Shown here in pieces: positions 59,796-64,000 of a stretch of 64,000 bases of DNA. Both the position numbers and the translations under genes were made by a program. The stretch comes from Rhodococcus sp. P1Y (GTDB lineage Bacteria > Actinomycetota > Actinomycetes > Mycobacteriales > Mycobacteriaceae), in the NCBI RefSeq assembly GCF_003641205.1, contig NZ_CP032762.1:5662001-5726000 (forward strand), in the 5' to 3' direction. The notes beneath the pieces were generated by a model. That model did not search any database. It saw nothing but the letters and a program-made list of their open reading frames with translations, and had not been told where the DNA came from. Every line of letters begins with the position of its first letter. Position 1 is the first letter of the stretch.

Positions 59796-60950
59796 CTACT
59801 TTTCGGACAGAAGGACTTCCTCGGTGCCGTTCCACTGCACGACTGCACCCTTGACTCGCATGTCGTTGCCCTCGAAGGTGACGTCGCCTTCGGCGCCGGT
59901 GAAGCCTTCTGCCACGACCTGCTGCAGACCGTTCTGGATGTCCTCGCGCGACGCACCTCCGGACTTCTCGATGGCGTGGGCGATCATCCACGCAGCGTCA
60001 TAACCCTCGGCGGCGTAGTTGTTCGGGTTCTCGCCGTCGTACTTGGCGCGGTATGCCGCGACGAACTCCTGCGTTCCGGGATTCGTCCCGTGGTAGGTGA
60101 AGTCGGTGGGCCAGGTCATGCCTGCACCCGCCGGGCCCGCGGGCGTGAGATTGCCTGCACCGGAACCAGTGTGGGTGACGAGAGTTCCGTCGTAGCCTGC
60201 TTGACGCAGCTGCGATACGGCAGTGGCGTTCTGGGCTCCGTTCATCATGATCGCGATCCCGTCCGGGTTGTCGGCGAGGATCTTGGCGATCGGCGCGGTG
60301 AAGTCCTGGGTCGTGTTCTGCACCGAAGATGTCGATGCCACGGTGTACCCGAACTGCTCGGCCATCTCCGGAATCGTCTCCTCCGACAGCTGCGTCAAGG
60401 TCGGGTTGGCGCTGTTGTACAGAATGCCGAGGGTCTTCACGCCCTCCTGCTGGAGATACTCACCCGCCTGGTCGTAGTAGGTAGCCATGGGAGCCGTTGC
60501 ACGGTAGGTGTATTCACCGACGAGCGTGCCTTCACTGCCGGATTGGGTGAACACGATGGGAACCTTGGCCGCCTGCGCAAGTGGCGCGATGGCGATCGAC
60601 TGCGCGCTGGTGACTGTGCCGAGAATCGCGGCGACGTCGGGATTGACGGTCGCCTCCGTGACCTGACTTGCGGCGGTCTGCGCCTCGCCCGCGGTATCGC
60701 GGCTCTCCAGCTTCACCGTCGACTCGCCCAAATACTTCTGATCGTTGATCTCGCCGATCGCCAGCTCGATTCCCTTGAGCTGGTTGGATCCCGCGTAGGA
60801 CAACGTCCCTGTCTTGTCGGTGACGGAGAAGAGCGTGATTTCCGACGGCATTTCACCCGAAGCGGTGCTGCCTCCCCCACTTCCGCCGCTACATCCGGCG
60901 ACGCCGAGTATCGCGACCGCGGCCAACGCGGGGACAGCAAACCTGTTCAT
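59796..60950 (-). CDS. Branched-chain amino-acid-type ABC transporter substrate-binding lipoprotein
   Basis: A 384-aa type I periplasmic binding protein from ATG 60950. Signal with lipobox VAGC (Cys about 20). ITLFSVTDKTGTLSYAGSNQLKGIELAIGEIN is the family start, IAPLAQAAKVPIVFTQSGSEGTL the Leu/Ile/Val-binding segment. Members of this family in catabolic clusters bind aromatic or other carboxylic acids. No permease or ATPase gene is nearby. TCATGCGCATAT in its promoter resembles that upstream of fprA copy 2. Confidence 0.9.
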   Translation of the reverse strand: MNRFAVPALAAVAILGVAGCSGGSGGGSTASGEMPSEITLFSVTDKTGTLSYAGSNQLKGIELAIGEINDQKYLGESTVKLESRDTAGEAQTAASQVTEATVNPDVAAILGTVTSAQSIAIAPLAQAAKVPIVFTQSGSEGTLVGEYTYRATAPMATYYDQAGEYLQQEGVKTLGILYNSANPTLTQLSEETIPEMAEQFGYTVASTSSVQNTTQDFTAPIAKILADNPDGIAIMMNGAQNATAVSQLRQAGYDGTLVTHTGSGAGNLTPAGPAGAGMTWPTDFTYHGTNPGTQEFVAAYRAKYDGENPNNYAAEGYDAAWMIAHAIEKSGGASREDIQNGLQQVVAEGFTGAEGDVTFEGNDMRVKGAVVQWNGTEEVLLSEK

Positions 60951-61059
60951 CGTTTCACCCATTTCCTGGTAATCATGCGCATATACTGATTCAGTTCATG
61001 ATGGGCTGTCCCGTCGCGTCCTGTCCAGGAAATACCGGAATCGGAAGAAGATCCCCGAG

Positions 61060-61620
61060 ATGCTCACCTCCGACGTCGAAGCACGCCTCGATCGAATCGA
61101 ATCACGCACGGCCATTGGTGAACTCCCGATTCTCTACTGCCTGGTCATGGACGAGCGCAACACCACCGGAATCAGAGCTCTGTTCACCGCCGACGCGACC
61201 ATGCGGTCCGCAGACGGGGTGTTCTCGGCGTCGGGCATCGACACCATCGTCGACGTCTTCCAGGCCAGATTCGACGCGCTCGGACCGACGAACCACGTCA
61301 CGCACGGGCACGTGATCCGATTCGACGACGGCGATGCCGACCTCGCCATCGGGATTGCCGTCGGACATGCCGAGTTGGTGCGCAACGGCGTCCCGATGGT
61401 AACGGCACTGCGATACCGCGATGTCTACCGTCGCGTCGACGCCACCTGGAGAATTCAGGATCGACTGATGTCCTACATGTACTACCTGCCTACGAGTGAG
61501 TACTCGAACGGACTCGGTGACCCGAACAGCATGCGCGCCTATGGAGATCGACGTCCTGCGGACTGGCCGGAGTCACTGCACTCGGGTGACGCCGCCTGGC
61601 TGGAGCAGTTCTGGACCTAG
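61060..61620 (+). CDS. SnoaL-like / NTF2-fold protein
   Basis: A 186-aa SnoaL_4-type protein: RIESRTAIGELPILYCLVMDERNTTGIRALFTADATMR, then NHVTHGHVIRFDDGDAD and YRRVDATWRIQDRLMSYMYYLP. Family members are dehydratases, cyclases or small subunits of enzymes acting on steroids and aromatic compounds. Preceded by ccgaga; divergent from the binding-protein gene. 3' end overlaps the convergent MFS gene by 48 bp. Confidence 0.85.
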   Translation: MLTSDVEARLDRIESRTAIGELPILYCLVMDERNTTGIRALFTADATMRSADGVFSASGIDTIVDVFQARFDALGPTNHVTHGHVIRFDDGDADLAIGIAVGHAELVRNGVPMVTALRYRDVYRRVDATWRIQDRLMSYMYYLPTSEYSNGLGDPNSMRAYGDRRPADWPESLHSGDAAWLEQFWT

Positions 61621-62841
61621 CGGCTCGACGGCGGCCTCCCAGCGACCGTGACCGAGTAGTGCGACCGCAGAGCACAGCACCACGAAAACCACTCCTGCCG
61701 TTGCCATCCCCGTCGCACTTCCCCACGCAGTAGACACCGCGCCGGTGACAAGAGCGAGCACTGCAGTCAGTCCGTAACAGAACGAGGCGAATCGTGACGC
61801 GACGCGCCCCTGCTCGACGGCAGTGGCTCCGCGCGTCAATATCCGGAGCCCGCACGCGTAGGCGAACCCCTGCCCGAGTCCCCAGCACACGCAGCCGGCC
61901 AGAACGAGCACCAGGTTCGACGCCACCACCCCTGCCGAACACAGAACGGCCCCGGAAGCGATGAGAACCAGCGACTGAATCGGCCGCAGCGCCGTCCGTA
62001 GAGATGCAAAGACAAACGGCGAAATCCACGCGATCGACAGCAACACCACCGGGGCGAGGGCGCCGACGATCAGCGACGAGCTACCGGTCTGCTCGCGCAC
62101 AGCAGTCGGCAGAATCCCGACGGCGATGCCGCCGATCGCCCAGCCCGCGAGCCCGATACCGTAGCCCGCGGCGCGAGCGCGGGCGTCGCGGTCGGTGTTG
62201 CTCGCCTCAGCATCGACGGATTCCGGTTCGACGAGAGCAGCGCGCAGAATCCCCCGCGCACGATAGAGAGCGATCACGAGAACTGCCAGGACCGTCACGA
62301 GCAGGCCCATATGAATCAGGTAGACAGTCGTGGTCGGTCCCGGAAGATATTCGGCCACAGCAGCTCCGAGGATCAGACCGACGAACGATCCGAAGATCGC
62401 TCCCGACGCCGCGATGGTCCGCCCCTTCTCACCACGGGCCGCCACGGCGATGGTCGCAGCCGCACCCGTGGCCACCCCGACGCACGTGCCGGTCAGATAC
62501 CTGCCGACGAAGAGTGCGACGACGGAATCGCCGCCCATCATCAGCGCGATATCGGCGACGACGCCGCCCACCACGGAGACCGGCAACAACAACCACGCAT
62601 AGCGAGTGAGATGCGTACGTGCCATCACGGTGAACGTCACCACCAATGCCACGAGATACGTTGCGAACAGAGCAGACACAGTGAACGTCGAGAGTGCCAT
62701 TCGGTCCGCGTACATCGGGAGCAACGGACCAGGCACGTTCGATCCGACGACGAGTGCGGCAAACGTAGCTGCTGTTGCGGCGCCCAACATCCGGCGCCGG
62801 CGGGCGAGAACCTGAATATCGATCTCGGTGTGCGCCGTCAC
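61573..62841 (-). CDS. MFS transporter
   Basis: A 422-aa protein from GTG 62841 (TAHTEIDIQVLARRRRMLGAATAATF), with 12 hydrophobic segments and a charged central loop. FVGRYLTGTCVGVATGAAATIAV is like motif B/C, and ASGAIFGSFVGLILGA follows. The family moves drugs or carboxylates with protons. Its start overlaps the thioesterase stop (GTGA), so they are coupled. The open frame extends upstream through the thioesterase in another frame without support. Confidence 0.88.
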   Translation of the reverse strand: MTAHTEIDIQVLARRRRMLGAATAATFAALVVGSNVPGPLLPMYADRMALSTFTVSALFATYLVALVVTFTVMARTHLTRYAWLLLPVSVVGGVVADIALMMGGDSVVALFVGRYLTGTCVGVATGAAATIAVAARGEKGRTIAASGAIFGSFVGLILGAAVAEYLPGPTTTVYLIHMGLLVTVLAVLVIALYRARGILRAALVEPESVDAEASNTDRDARARAAGYGIGLAGWAIGGIAVGILPTAVREQTGSSSLIVGALAPVVLLSIAWISPFVFASLRTALRPIQSLVLIASGAVLCSAGVVASNLVLVLAGCVCWGLGQGFAYACGLRILTRGATAVEQGRVASRFASFCYGLTAVLALVTGAVSTAWGSATGMATAGVVFVVLCSAVALLGHGRWEAAVEPLGPELLQPGGVTRVQ

Positions 62842-63251
62842 GGACGGTCGAGAGAGGACAGCGCGTCGCGCAGAGGGTCGGGAATCGGAGCTTTGAGTCC
62901 GTCGGGGCCTCGTACGGCGTACTTGATCTTGCCGTACGCGACGCGATCGTCCCCGCGCGTGAACGGAAATCCGACGATGTAGGAGGTGGTTCCGAGGTGA
63001 TCGAGTTCCATCCCGCAGGTGATCTCGTCGAATACGCGGCACGACGTGAGATAAGAGCATTCGGAACCGAATCCGACGGTGCCGACCCCGATGGCATCCA
63101 ACATCGTGTGACTGTCCAGTCCGTGGGAATGCAGCCACACGCTGTAAGTGCGTTCCATCCAGGGGTAGTTCATCGCGAAGTACGAGATGCCGATGGCATC
63201 GCAGTCTCCGTAGGCAAGTGTGAAGGTCTGGCTAGTCGGATGGTCGACCAT
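62838..63251 (-). CDS. Acyl-CoA thioesterase, 4HBT hot-dog family
   Basis: A 137-aa protein with the 4-hydroxybenzoyl-CoA thioesterase signature FTLAYGDCDAIGISYFAMNYPWMERTYSVWL (Asp near residue 16, Y-F for the usual Y-x-N). FDEITCGMELDHLGTTSYIVGFPF follows, and KIKYAVRGPDG near the end. It hydrolyses an acyl-CoA product. First gene of a unit with the MFS transporter and divergent from the alcohol dehydrogenase; 151 bp between contain the shared palindrome. Confidence 0.87.
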   Translation of the reverse strand: MVDHPTSQTFTLAYGDCDAIGISYFAMNYPWMERTYSVWLHSHGLDSHTMLDAIGVGTVGFGSECSYLTSCRVFDEITCGMELDHLGTTSYIVGFPFTRGDDRVAYGKIKYAVRGPDGLKAPIPDPLRDALSSLDRP

Positions 63252-63320
63252 CTACGGCACCTCTTTCTGTACTCACTTTCTAACATCCCGACCTTTACAC
63301 TAATCATTATCATGGTTATG

Positions 63321-63342
63321 GTGACTGGAGTCACATGTAAAC
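63321..63342. promoter_or_regulatory. Shared palindromic element plus TGTAAAC (alcohol dehydrogenase promoter)
   Basis: GTGACT-GG-AGTCAC, then ATGTAAAC, between the thioesterase and alcohol dehydrogenase genes. Design matches the element at 57760-57780, with arm bases swapped so that the palindrome is kept. Confidence 0.6.
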
Positions 63343-63402
63343 GTGCGCATCAATTCAACATCGCACGTGGACAGCATGTTCGGTCTCATCGAAGGAGCAG
63401 CA

Positions 63403-64000
63403 GTGAAAACCATCGGAGCCTTGATCTGGGAGCCCGGCACGCGCTCGGGCTGGAGTGTGGAAGAGATCGAGATCGATCCGCCCAAGAGCCGTGAAGTGCG
63501 CATCAAGCTCGCGGCGTCGGGAATCTGCCACAGCGACGACCACGTCGACACCGGCGACATCCCGCTCGATTGGGCACCCATCATCGGTGGTCACGAGGGT
63601 GCAGGGGTCATCGAGGAGCTCGGTCCCGACGTCACTGGTTTCGAGGTCGGTGACCACGTCGTGCTGTCGTTCCTTCCGTCGTGTGGGCATTGTCAGATGT
63701 GCACTGTCGGGCGCTCGAACATGTGCGAGATGGGCGCAGGTGTGCTCGCCGGCTTCGCACCCGACGGCACCCATCGCGTCCACGCTCGTGGCCAGGGCGT
63801 CGGCCCCTTCTCGTTCCTCGGTACGTTCTCGCCGTACGTCGTCGCCAATATCGACTCGTGCGTCAAGATCGGCAAGGACATCCCGCTCGACAAGGCAGCC
63901 CTCATCGGCTGCGGCGTACCCACCGGCTGGGGATCCTCCGTCTACGCGGCCGAGGTTGCTCTCGGTGAGACCGTCGTCGTCATCGGCACCGGCGGCGTCG
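63403..64000 (+). CDS. NDMA-dependent (Rxyl_3153-type) zinc alcohol dehydrogenase, partial
   Basis: The first 199 residues of a zinc MDR alcohol dehydrogenase; the 3' part is outside the window. GTG 63403 follows GAAGGAG. MKTIGALIWEPGTRSGWSVEEIEID is typical of the NDMA-dependent group. Catalytic zinc ligands are Cys in ASGICHSDDHV and His in IIGGHEGAG. The structural zinc Cys are in SFLPSCGHCQMCTVGRSNMC, and the Rossmann start VVVIGTGGV is at the cut. The group keeps its nicotinamide cofactor bound and is linked to mycofactocin as electron acceptor. It should oxidise an alcohol produced in this cluster. Confidence 0.88.
   Translation, partial: MKTIGALIWEPGTRSGWSVEEIEIDPPKSREVRIKLAASGICHSDDHVDTGDIPLDWAPIIGGHEGAGVIEELGPDVTGFEVGDHVVLSFLPSCGHCQMCTVGRSNMCEMGAGVLAGFAPDGTHRVHARGQGVGPFSFLGTFSPYVVANIDSCVKIGKDIPLDKAALIGCGVPTGWGSSVYAAEVALGETVVVIGTGGV

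Overview
The window looks like the chromosome of a high-GC, mycolic-acid-type actinobacterium, most likely Rhodococcus or a close relative. Three things support this. A WhiB regulator and an LGFP-repeat protein are present. The gene order purA / Rv0358-like / M50 protease / DUF3151 / Rv0361-like / fba / DedA / GH76 matches the Mycobacterium tuberculosis Rv0357c-Rv0365c neighbourhood, from memory. The SipW-linked exported proteins look like the family named after R. erythropolis RER_14450. No rRNA, tRNA, CRISPR array, prophage or insertion sequence was recognised.

Positions 1-6600 (all minus strand) hold two tandem transcription units, each starting with a SAM-I (S-box) riboswitch. The upstream unit encodes a polar amino-acid ABC importer and a sarcosine-oxidase-like flavoenzyme. 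The downstream unit encodes a GNAT acetyltransferase and two luciferase-like monooxygenases. The parts resemble the Bacillus ytmI/tcy system for salvage of S-substituted cysteines. A short Cys-containing leader peptide ORF follows the first riboswitch, and a second Cys-rich leader ORF precedes a TauD-type dioxygenase at 14.7-15.8 kb. With metZ and a rhodanese at 12.5-14.1 kb, the first 16 kb is rich in sulfur metabolism.

Positions 6.8-24.2 kb are mostly housekeeping genes: a frameshifted DUF222/HNH gene, a membrane protein, a WhiB3-like gene, a HAD phosphatase, isochorismate synthase, a ferredoxin-NADP reductase (fprA copy 1) facing an SMP-30 lactonase, an amidohydrolase, DUF456, purT, a CoA-transferase/racemase, a MocR-type regulator and a DNA methyltransferase-type repair gene. 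At 24.2-27.6 kb lies a four-gene SipW-type signal peptidase locus with three exported substrates. From 28.4 to 43 kb is the mycobacteria-like conserved block, interrupted by regulators, a VOC protein, a zinc-type CDF exporter and a FUSC exporter. From 43 to 49.4 kb are envelope genes, ending in a large Ala-rich coiled-coil surface protein overlapped by a lipoprotein sortase.

Positions 49.4-64 kb look like a catabolic cluster: fprA copy 2 (a 1,338-bp indel-free duplicate of copy 1), a second SMP-30 lactonase, a flavin monooxygenase, P450 + ferredoxin reductase + aldehyde dehydrogenase, a divergent 3Fe-4S ferredoxin, a FadR-type regulator, enoyl-CoA hydratase, an ABC binding protein, a SnoaL-like protein, an MFS transporter, a thioesterase and an NDMA-type alcohol dehydrogenase cut by the window end. 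Two divergent promoter regions in this cluster carry the same type of perfect palindrome followed by TGTAAAC, which suggests one regulator. The substrate cannot be read from sequence. Several long intergenic hairpins without U-tracts recur at gene ends and form at least two families.
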